Part shown: positions 1 to 5,263 of the stretch, piece by piece | Layout of the letters: each line of letters begins with the position of its first letter | Position numbering within the stretch: position 1 is the first letter of the stretch | From: JARRNO01 sp037384885 | Lineage (GTDB): Bacteria > Acidobacteriota > UBA4820 > DSQY01 | Assembly: GCA_037384885.1 (NCBI GenBank) | Contig: JARRNO010000210.1 | Span: 1 to 6,498, forward strand | DNA length: 6,498 nucleotides | Direction of reading: 5' to 3' | The notes under the pieces: model-generated | Told to the model about the DNA's origin: nothing | Database searches by the model: none | What the model saw: only the letters and a program-made list of their open reading frames with translations | Translations under genes and position numbers: made by a program

Positions 1-1
1 C

Positions 2-82
2 GCTGTGCGCCCTGCCGCTCCGGCTGAAGCTTCTGCCGACAAGCAAGCTTTTCAACAGTTCCTCCTGACCGTCGCGCCGTGA
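2..82 (+). CDS. Possible C-terminal end of an upstream protein (partial)
   Basis: An open frame enters from the left edge and ends at TGA 80-82, giving about 26 residues. It begins with an Ala/Pro-rich stretch (AVRPAAPAEASADKQ) and ends FLLTVAP. The composition resembles a flexible linker plus a short hydrophobic tail, as often seen at protein C-termini. The other two + frames also end early (TGA at 25-27 and 66-68), so the choice of frame rests only on plausible composition. No family can be assigned. It would lie in the same direction as everything downstream, and the terminator at 369-407 could end its transcript. Confidence 0.35.
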   Translation, partial: AVRPAAPAEASADKQAFQQFLLTVAP

Positions 83-138
83 AGCGGTTTTTGCTCACGC
101 CTCTTACCCGGCGCGATGGTCGCGCAGCAAGGGAGCTT

Positions 139-157
139 GGCGCGGCGAAGCCGCGCC
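139..157. repeat. Short perfect GC-rich hairpin
   Basis: GGCGCGGC (139-146) and GCCGCGCC (150-157) are exact inverse complements separated by the three bases GAA. The result is a very stable 8-bp stem with a GAA triloop. No U-run follows on either strand, so it is not a classic intrinsic terminator. This compact form (stem, GAA loop, stem) resembles REP-like intergenic palindromes of GC-rich proteobacteria, but only one copy lies in the window. Confidence 0.5.
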
Positions 158-368
158 CGGGAAGAGGGAGAGAGGGAAGAAGTTCGAGGTACGCTGCGCG
201 GTGTTTCGCTGGGCCATCGGGTCGCCGGCCGAACAAGATATAGGTGGGCGAGCCGTTGCGAGACGGCGCTTTTCGCCGTGTAGCGTTCTTTGCTTGCAAA
301 GGACGTACCCCCACAGCGGACTTCATTCATATTCTTTGGTGTCCGTCTACCGTCATCCGTCCGCAGTC

Positions 369-407
369 GGCCGCCTGGGGCGCGGAGCACCCCTGGCGGC
401 CCTTTTT
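369..407 (+). terminator. Rho-independent terminator
   Basis: GGCCGCC (369-375) pairs with GGCGGCC (395-401). After a T-T mismatch, GGGG (377-380) pairs with CCCC (390-393), leaving a 9-base loop. The stem is followed by C and then five Ts (403-407). A strong GC stem followed directly by a U-tract is the textbook intrinsic terminator on the + strand. It would end transcription from the left and so separate the CoA-binding protein unit from whatever lies upstream. Its distance of almost 290 bases from the last candidate stop codon is long for a simple 3' UTR. Confidence 0.7.
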
Positions 408-453
408 AAAGTGGTATAAGATAGAAGGCAATGAAGCCGTGCTTCGATTCTTT

Positions 454-488
454 CCCCGGCGGCCGGATCGAAAAAAAGATCGCCGGGG
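454..488 (+). promoter_or_regulatory. Leader hairpin upstream of the CoA-binding protein gene
   Basis: CCCCGGCG (454-461) and CGCCGGGG (481-488) are exact inverse complements flanking a 19-base loop that contains seven consecutive As. An alternative inner pairing uses GATC at 466-469 and 478-481. The stem ends 10 bases before the GGAGG (499-503) that serves the start at 509. It could affect translation or RNA stability. No U-run follows, so termination is unlikely. A function is not shown. Confidence 0.4.
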
Positions 489-508
489 GTCAATCTTCGG
501 AGGCCGAA

Positions 509-913
509 ATGGAAAGCAAACTGCGCAGCTTGCTGAAGGAGGCCCAAACCATCGCGGTGGTGGGCATTTCCAATAAACCGGAACGGCCGAGCTACGACGT
601 GGCGGGATACCTGAAAGCCCAGGGGTACACCATTATTCCCATCAATCCAAAGCTGGATGAGGTCCTGGGTGAACCCTGCCACCGCAGCCTGGAGGCCTAC
701 GGAAAGCCTGTAGATATCGTGGATATCTTCAGGCGGCCTGAGGCGGTGGGGCCCATCGTGGATGAGGCCGTCAAGATCGGGGCGGGTGCGGTCTGGATGC
801 AGGAAGGCGTGGCCAATGAAGATGCGGCAAGGACGGCTGAGGATGCGGGCATGGCCGTCGTCCAGGACCGCTGCATCAAGAAGGTGCTCATGTCCATGGG
901 AGGACGGCCGTGA
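509..913 (+). CDS. CoA-binding domain protein (YccU type)
   Basis: This 134-residue protein is a single Rossmann-like CoA-binding domain (the CoA_binding_2/YccU family). A beta strand leads into the glycine turn AVVGIS (residues 16-21), followed by the family's P-x-R-P-S-Y segment (24-29) and V-A-x-Y-L helix (31-35). Further conserved segments are PINP (44-47), VDIVDIFRRPE (68-78), VWMQEG (95-100) and the terminal DRCIKK (120-125). The length is normal for the family. Members bind CoA or a related nucleotide in the cytoplasm, and their physiological role is poorly known. The start at 509 is chosen because GGAGG (499-503) sits 5 bases upstream. An in-frame ATG at 431 would add 26 non-conserved residues read through the leader hairpin. 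The stop overlaps the next gene's GTG start by 4 bases, indicating translational coupling. The first gene of a likely three-gene unit. Confidence 0.9.
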   Translation: MESKLRSLLKEAQTIAVVGISNKPERPSYDVAGYLKAQGYTIIPINPKLDEVLGEPCHRSLEAYGKPVDIVDIFRRPEAVGPIVDEAVKIGAGAVWMQEGVANEDAARTAEDAGMAVVQDRCIKKVLMSMGGRP

Positions 914-1338
914 AACGTGTTCTGGTCGCCACGTTCGTTGTGGTCTCGCTTCTGGCGTTTGCACGGCCGAAGCCCCACAGTTTCAGCGCTTCAGGGGGCC
1001 ACGGCTGGATCCGCTATTGGGGTACCGGAAAGGTTGTGGTCAGTGGTGAGGGCACACTGACCATCCGGAACATCAGCCGGATGAATATGAAAATGGACGG
1101 CACCTGGGGCGAAAAGCAATGGGTGACGGACGGCGGGGTGTACAAGCATTTCAAGGGCAAGGTAACGCTGGCCGGATTGGGTATCCATGTGGAGATCCGG
1201 GGATGGAACCTGTCCGTGAAGGGGGAGGGATTCGGGAAGGCGCACTGCCAGGGTGAAGGAACGTACCAGCTGGAAGATGAAGCGCCCGTTCAATGGAAGC
1301 CCCATCCCTTCTGGGTCAAGGTGAAGTTCAGAAGATAG
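910..1338 (+). CDS. Secreted or periplasmic protein of unknown function
   Basis: 142 residues, not recognised as any named family. The N-terminus is a clear Sec signal peptide: Lys-Arg at 2-3, a hydrophobic core at about 4-15, and a likely cleavage site after A16-F17-A18. The mature part (about 124 residues) is rich in Gly, Trp, Lys and alternating beta-type residues. The similar pieces SGEGTLTIRN, KGEGFGK and QGEGTYQLED recur, suggesting a small beta-sandwich or beta-roll. There is one cysteine (in AHCQGEG), which is not placed as a lipobox, so it is not a lipoprotein. It ends in a basic stretch, VKVKFRR. It starts with GTG overlapping the upstream stop (GTGA, 910-913), with GGGAGG (898-903) 6 bases before. 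The stop lies 16 bases before the PilB-like gene. Co-transcription with that gene suggests an envelope role, but this is inference. Confidence 0.8.
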   Translation: MKRVLVATFVVVSLLAFARPKPHSFSASGGHGWIRYWGTGKVVVSGEGTLTIRNISRMNMKMDGTWGEKQWVTDGGVYKHFKGKVTLAGLGIHVEIRGWNLSVKGEGFGKAHCQGEGTYQLEDEAPVQWKPHPFWVKVKFRR

Positions 1339-1354
1339 AAAGTTCGAGGCGGGA

Positions 1355-3040
1355 TTGAGCCAGGAAACGCGACGACCGGTCATGGGGGAGCTGCTCCTAC
1401 GGGAGGGGCTTCTCAAACCGGAGGAATTGGAGATCGCCCTCAAGGAGCAGGAGCGCGGCGGCGGCAGGCTGGGATATCACCTGATCCGCCTCGGTTATCT
1501 CAACGTGAGCCAGCTCAGCCAATTCCTGAAGGACTCCATGGGGCTGATTCCCTACAATTTGACCGAGTGGATCCGCGACCCGTCGGTGATGGATCGAATT
1601 CCCGTCAATCTGGCCCAATTTTACCAGGTCATCCCGGTCGAACAGAACGGCGATGTTCTGACGGTGGCGATCGCCGATCTCGACAACCCGCGGCTGATCC
1701 CGGCCCTCGAAGAGTTGACGGGAATGACCATTGATCCCGTGGTCTGCCCCCGGGAAGTGGTGATCCGGGCCCTGGAACAGTTTTACGGCCCGGCCAAAGA
1801 TCCGGGTGTGGTCAGGAGCGAGGCGGGCGACCATCTTTTCGTCCTGTCGAAATCGCTGGACCACATCAGGCCTCTCCACTGGTCCACGCTTAAACCTGAT
1901 TCTTCGGCGACCGACTGGCTGCGCACGATCTTGGCGGAAGCGATTCGGATCGGGTGCCGGACGGTGGTGGTCCGGCCGCAGGCCGACGCCATCCGTGTGG
2001 CCTTCCAGGTCGGAGGCAAGCTGGAGGACCGGTTCCAACTCCACATCCGGAAGCTCAGCGAACTGGATTCGCTCATCGCACAGCTCGCCCGCCTCAAGGA
2101 CAACCGGCGCGGCGCCCGCCATGAAGGGCGCGTGCGCCTTCAGGTCGAATCGCGCTTTCTGACCCTGCATGTGAACGTCCTGCAGACTCTGAGCGGACGC
2201 CGCTACTCTTTCACGCTCTATGACGAAAAGGTCTTTCACGCGGAATGGGAGGACCTGGCCAAGGGCCTGACGCCTGAAGAGCGGCAAAGCTTGGAAACAG
2301 CCCTCTCGTCGCCCCGGGGGATGATCTTGATGGTCGGTGCGGCGGGGGGCGGCATGACGGGTGCCTTCTACGCGCTGCTGGCGCATGCCCGGAAATATCA
2401 TTCCCAGGTCATCGCCCTCGAGGATTTTGCCCTGGCTCCAGTGAATGGGGTGTCGCAGGTGGAGATCGGCCGCCTGGAGGGCAGCAGCTGGCCGGAGCAG
2501 ATCACGCTGGCTTTCAAGCAGGGCCCGGGGCTGACCGCCCTTTTCCCGCTCAAGGAACGCCGGTCCATGGAGCTTGCGCTGCTGGGGGCGGTTCAGGGGG
2601 CGGTGGTCGGCGTGTTCCATCAGCAGAGCGCGGCCGGAGCCGTCCGATGGCTGCTGCGGAACCAGTTCCGGTCCCCCATAAAAGCCGGTGTGCTTCAGGG
2701 TATTCTTACGGTGGTTTCCCTGCCGAGGTTGTGTCCAAACTGCCGCCTGCCGCTCGAAGTGCGCGAACCAGACGGGCGGCCGGCGCCCATGTTCACGCGC
2801 CAGGGATGCGAGCACTGTCTGACATGGGATACTCCTCCGATGGAAAGCATGATCGAATGGATCGCAACGCCCCAGGGGGCCCTTCCTATCGAAGAAAGCG
2901 AAGCGAGCGAATCGGCCTTCGGACGCCTCATTGAAACCGCTGGAGGCGTCCCGCTGGTGAGGCGTGTCGTGCGTTTGGGACGGGAAGGTGTTCTCGACGG
3001 AGCCGGCGTCCGGGACTTCCTCGCGTCGCGTTTTTCTTGA
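1355..3040 (+). CDS. PilB/GspE-family protein with degenerate ATPase site and MshEN domain
   Basis: 561 residues, close to the usual PilB/GspE length. At the N-terminus two 24-residue MshEN motifs (residues 9-32 and 38-61) are separated by 5 residues, the arrangement that binds c-di-GMP in MshE/PilB relatives. The second begins RLGYHL; the first has V-M-G in place of R-L-G. A linker leads to the middle domain (about 165-295) and the ATPase domain (about 305-500). The Walker A region reads GAAGGGMTG (328-336), with Met334 where Lys is required. The Walker B region reads ALFPLKE (395-401), with F-P replacing the usual G-E. The positions of the arginine fingers appear to hold His272 and Thr287. 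The Asp-box core (IALED), one His-box histidine (VFHQQ) and the zinc motif C460-P-N-C463...C485-E-H-C488 remain. The frame is intact, so this looks like a pseudo-ATPase with a regulatory or structural role. The start is TTG with GAGG (1346-1349) 5 bases upstream; ATG at 1382 lacks a ribosome binding site and would remove the start of MshEN motif I. Confidence 0.85.
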   Translation: MSQETRRPVMGELLLREGLLKPEELEIALKEQERGGGRLGYHLIRLGYLNVSQLSQFLKDSMGLIPYNLTEWIRDPSVMDRIPVNLAQFYQVIPVEQNGDVLTVAIADLDNPRLIPALEELTGMTIDPVVCPREVVIRALEQFYGPAKDPGVVRSEAGDHLFVLSKSLDHIRPLHWSTLKPDSSATDWLRTILAEAIRIGCRTVVVRPQADAIRVAFQVGGKLEDRFQLHIRKLSELDSLIAQLARLKDNRRGARHEGRVRLQVESRFLTLHVNVLQTLSGRRYSFTLYDEKVFHAEWEDLAKGLTPEERQSLETALSSPRGMILMVGAAGGGMTGAFYALLAHARKYHSQVIALEDFALAPVNGVSQVEIGRLEGSSWPEQITLAFKQGPGLTALFPLKERRSMELALLGAVQGAVVGVFHQQSAAGAVRWLLRNQFRSPIKAGVLQGILTVVSLPRLCPNCRLPLEVREPDGRPAPMFTRQGCEHCLTWDTPPMESMIEWIATPQGALPIEESEASESAFGRLIETAGGVPLVRRVVRLGREGVLDGAGVRDFLASRFS

Positions 3041-3066
3041 CCGAACCCATAAGAACTATGTATGAT
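3037..3066 (+). promoter_or_regulatory. Sigma70-type promoter for the HU gene
   Basis: TTGACC (3037-3042) matches the -35 consensus at 5 of 6 bases. After an 18-base spacer, TATGAT (3061-3066) matches the -10 consensus at 5 of 6. The -35 box overlaps the stop codon of the PilB-like gene. Transcription would start near 3073, leaving a leader of only about 20 bases that contains the strong AAGGAGG ribosome binding site (3079-3085). This lets HU be expressed independently of the upstream unit. Confidence 0.6.
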
Positions 3067-3091
3067 AATGTTATTTCCAAGGAGGAATGGC

Positions 3092-3391
3092 ATGACCAAG
3101 ACCGAACTGATCAAGAAGCTCGGGGAAGTGACGGGTCTTCCCCAGAAAGATGTCCGGGCCGTCGTGGACGCCCTGTTCAACTCCAAGCCCGGCAAAGGCC
3201 TGATTTCCACCAGCCTGAAAATGGGACAGAAAGTCACGTTGTCCGGATTCGGCACCTTCTACATCCGCGAGCGCAGCGCGAGAACGGCCCGCAATCCCCG
3301 CACGGGAAGCCAGGTGAAGGTTCCCAGCAGGACCTATCCCGCCTTTAAACCCGCGAAGTCATTCAAGGACGCGATTAAGTCCAAGAAATAG
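3092..3391 (+). CDS. HU/IHF-family histone-like DNA-binding protein
   Basis: 99 residues with the whole HU fold. Helices 1-2 (MTKTELIKKLGEVTGL and the KDVRAVVDALF segment, residues 1-29) are followed by the beta saddle and arm. The family signature GFGTFYIRERSARTARNPRTG spans residues 52-72, with Pro69 being the arm-tip proline that intercalates into DNA. The C-terminal PAFKPAKSFKDAI is also typical. HU acts as a dimer that bends and compacts DNA in the nucleoid. Between helix 2 and the first strand there are about six more residues (NSKPGK) than in the classic 90-residue HU, as in some deltaproteobacterial and actinobacterial variants I recall. The start at 3092 follows AAGGAGG (3079-3085) with a 6-base gap. 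An in-frame ATG at 3062 would place that ribosome binding site inside the gene and is rejected. It probably has its own promoter. Confidence 0.95.
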   Translation: MTKTELIKKLGEVTGLPQKDVRAVVDALFNSKPGKGLISTSLKMGQKVTLSGFGTFYIRERSARTARNPRTGSQVKVPSRTYPAFKPAKSFKDAIKSKK

Positions 3392-3418
3392 AGTGCAAAA
3401 GATCCGAGCCACGGGAGA

Positions 3419-3473
3419 GTCCGGGAGATGGGCGCCGTTTCCAGACGCCGGCAGGGAAGAGCGGATCCCGGAC
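3419..3473. repeat. Inverted repeat between the HU and carboxyltransferase genes
   Basis: GTCCGGGA (3419-3426) is the exact inverse complement of TCCCGGAC (3466-3473). The 39-base loop can form an inner GGCG/CGCC stem (3431-3434 with 3446-3449). It lies just after the HU stop codon and has no U-run after it. It may form a 3' UTR fold that stabilises the HU message. No protein gene is seen between 3392 and 3604. Confidence 0.35.
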
Positions 3474-3519
3474 GCTGAAAAATTTCCGTCAGCAGCGAAT
3501 TGAGTCACCGATAAGGTAT

Positions 3520-3558
3520 GGGCGGCTGGATGGTTCCGGCCGCCCTGTTTCATGTTTT
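3520..3558 (+). terminator. Probable rho-independent terminator
   Basis: GGGCGGCTGG (3520-3529) pairs with CCGGCCGCCC (3536-3545) over ten pairs, including one G-U, with the six-base loop ATGGTT. The bases after it, TGTTTCATGTTTT (3546-3558), are T-rich but interrupted, so the terminator is probable rather than certain. It lies about 130 bases after the HU stop codon and 47 bases before the carboxyltransferase start. It could end the HU transcript, or act as a leader attenuator if the carboxyltransferase promoter lies upstream of it. No clear promoter is seen between the hairpin and 3605. Confidence 0.55.
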
Positions 3559-3604
3559 CAGGTCCCGCCGGGCCGGGGCGCGGACCCACATCCTGCTCGA
3601 ACCC

Positions 3605-5257
3605 ATGAAAATTCCCGACGAGAAGGTCCGCAGCTCACTTGATTTCAGACAGAACAAAGATCACAACAAGGACCTGATCCGCCGGATCAGCGATCTGGAA
3701 GGCATCCTCCGGCAGGGAGGAGGCGAAAAGGCGGCGGAACGGCAGCACAAAAAGAAAAGGATGACGGTCCGGGAACGGCTGGAGCGCCTGTTGGACGATC
3801 CGGAATCCTTCCAGGAGCTGAGCCTCTTTGCCGCATATGGTCTTTACAGCGAGTGGGGAGGCGCGCCGGGCGCCGGCGTTGTCACGGGCACGGGCCGGAT
3901 CCAGGGCCGGCTGTTCATGATCATTGCCAACGACGCTACGGTGAAAGCCGGGGCCTTTTTCCCCATGACGGCGAAGAAGGTGATCCGGGCCCAGTCCATG
4001 GCCTTGGAAAACCGCCTTCCCGTTCTCTACCTGGTGGACTCGGCGGGAGTCTTCCTTCCCTTGCAGGACGAAGTGTTTCCCGACCAGGATGATTTCGGGC
4101 GCGTGTTCTACCTGAACGCGAGGCTTTCGGCGCTTGGCGTGCCGCAGATCGCCGCGATCATGGGGTCCTGTGTGGCTGGAGGCGCCTATCTCCCGGTCAT
4201 GTGCGACACGCTGCTCATGACCGATGGTTCGGGGCTCTACCTGGCAGGCCCCGCCCTCGTCAAGGCGGCGATCGGCCAGAACATCAGCTCCGAAGAACTC
4301 GGCGGGGCGGCGGTCCACGCCAACATTTCGGGGACGGTGGACTTCCACGAAAAGGACGACGAAAGCTGCATAGAACGGATCAAAGAGGTTGTCTCCCATC
4401 TCGGGAATCCTCCGGCGCCGGCCTATGGCCGCGTGGAACCCACGCCGCCCGCCTATCCCGAGGAAGATCTCTACGGGATCTATCCCTCCAGCCCGCTTGG
4501 CCAGTATGACGTGCGGGAGGTGATAGCCCGGATCTCGGACGAAAGCGACTTTACCGAGTACCGGCCCGAGTACGGCCGGACTCTCGTATGCGGGTACGCC
4601 CGCATCGGAGGCTGGTCCGTAGGGATCGTCGCCAACCAGAAGGTGCACCGGCAGGAGAAGGGCAAGCCCATGGAGTTCGGAGGCGTGATCTACGTGGAGA
4701 GCGCCAACAAGGCGGCCCGGTTCATCCTGGACTGCCACCAGCAGCGTGTTCCCATCATTTTCCTGCAGGACGTGAACGGGTTCATGGTGGGCCGCGACAG
4801 CGAGTATGCGGGCATCATCCGGGCGGGGGCCAAGATGGTCAACGCCGTTTCGAACGTGGGCGTCCCCAAGATTACGGTCATCCTGGGAGGATCTTACGGC
4901 GCCGGGAACTACGCCATGTGCGGCAAGGCATACGCTCCGCGCTTCATTTTCGCCTGGCCTTCGGCGAAGTACGCGGTGATGGGCGCAGACCAGGCCGCGA
5001 ATACACTCCTGGACATCCGGCTGCGTCAGCTCGAGAAGGATGGGAAGACGCTGTCCGAGGAAGACAAGGCCAATGCACTCCAGGAGATCAAAGAAAGATA
5101 TACCGACGCGGCCGATCCCAAATACGCTGCGGCGAGGCTCTGGATCGACGCCATCATCGACCCGGCCAAAACCCGGGAAGCGGTGATTCGGGCCTTGGAC
5201 GTCGCGGCGCATAACCCTGAAATCCCACGCCTGGAGACGGGCGTGCTGCAGACCTGA
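3605..5257 (+). CDS. Acyl-CoA carboxylase carboxyltransferase (beta) subunit, methylcrotonyl-CoA carboxylase type
   Basis: 550 residues, the normal length for this crotonase-fold two-domain family. These subunits move CO2 from carboxybiotin to an acyl-CoA. The N domain shows GGGEKAAERQ, the block ANDATVKAGAFFP, then YLVDSAGVFLPLQDEVFPDQD, and the oxyanion segment GSCVAGGAY (187-195). This GSC-AGGAY form is typical of methylcrotonyl-CoA rather than propionyl-CoA carboxylases. The C domain has DVREVIARI, FLQDVNGFMVGR, GGSYGAGNYAMCG (428-440), FAWPSAKYAVMG and ARLWIDAIIDP. About 14 extra residues (near 346-361) sit where methylcrotonyl enzymes usually read straight from VANN into the SESA-KGAHFI segment. 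I recall similar insertions in anaerobe homologues, so the substrate is not certain; glutaconyl-CoA or another branched acyl-CoA is possible. The start at 3605 has no clear ribosome binding site but matches the family N-terminus. The in-frame ATG at 3518 lies in the terminator hairpin. No biotin carboxylase gene is in the window. Confidence 0.9.
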   Translation: MKIPDEKVRSSLDFRQNKDHNKDLIRRISDLEGILRQGGGEKAAERQHKKKRMTVRERLERLLDDPESFQELSLFAAYGLYSEWGGAPGAGVVTGTGRIQGRLFMIIANDATVKAGAFFPMTAKKVIRAQSMALENRLPVLYLVDSAGVFLPLQDEVFPDQDDFGRVFYLNARLSALGVPQIAAIMGSCVAGGAYLPVMCDTLLMTDGSGLYLAGPALVKAAIGQNISSEELGGAAVHANISGTVDFHEKDDESCIERIKEVVSHLGNPPAPAYGRVEPTPPAYPEEDLYGIYPSSPLGQYDVREVIARISDESDFTEYRPEYGRTLVCGYARIGGWSVGIVANQKVHRQEKGKPMEFGGVIYVESANKAARFILDCHQQRVPIIFLQDVNGFMVGRDSEYAGIIRAGAKMVNAVSNVGVPKITVILGGSYGAGNYAMCGKAYAPRFIFAWPSAKYAVMGADQAANTLLDIRLRQLEKDGKTLSEEDKANALQEIKERYTDAADPKYAAARLWIDAIIDPAKTREAVIRALDVAAHNPEIPRLETGVLQT

Positions 5258-5263
5258 GGAGCC

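Larger units (their letters stand above)
83..508. other. 426-base region with no convincing gene
   Basis: The short open frames here on both strands read as low-complexity Arg/Pro/Ser-rich sequence and lack ribosome binding sites, so I see no protein gene. Structured elements are present. A small hairpin, CGTGA(A)GC with GCTCACG (78-99), overlaps the stop codon at 80-82. A perfect 8-bp hairpin lies at 139-157, followed by a purine-rich tract (about 159-182). An intrinsic terminator lies at 369-407 and a leader hairpin at 454-488. Positions 190-368 have no structure I can name. The stretch could be a long 3' UTR, or could hold a small RNA ending at the terminator; the sequence alone does not decide. 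Confidence 0.5.

Noticed and set aside
180..189. The ten bases AAGTTCGAGG occur here and again at 1340-1349.
   Set aside because: Several exact 10-base repeats are expected by chance in 6.5 kb, and the flanks differ.
415..420. TATAAG as a -10 box for the CoA-binding protein unit.
   Set aside because: No acceptable -35 box lies 15-19 bases upstream; that stretch is the terminator stem. It is possible but not supported well enough to list.
431..508. Upstream in-frame ATG for the CoA-binding protein.
   Set aside because: It would add 26 non-conserved residues through a hairpin, and the AGAAGG before it is only 2 bases away. The ATG at 509 has a well-spaced GGAGG.
353..964. A 203-codon - strand open frame over the CoA-binding protein gene.
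   Set aside because: It is an in-register shadow of the sense gene and would also read through the terminator at 369-407.
1397..2815. A 472-codon - strand open frame inside the PilB-like gene.
   Set aside because: The same in-register shadow effect applies. The sense frame has MshEN and zinc motifs, and the antisense product is His/Arg/Gln-rich with no recognisable domain.
3518..3604. Upstream in-frame ATG for the carboxyltransferase.
   Set aside because: It lies at the base of the probable terminator hairpin, the added residues do not match the family N-terminus, and there is no properly spaced ribosome binding site.
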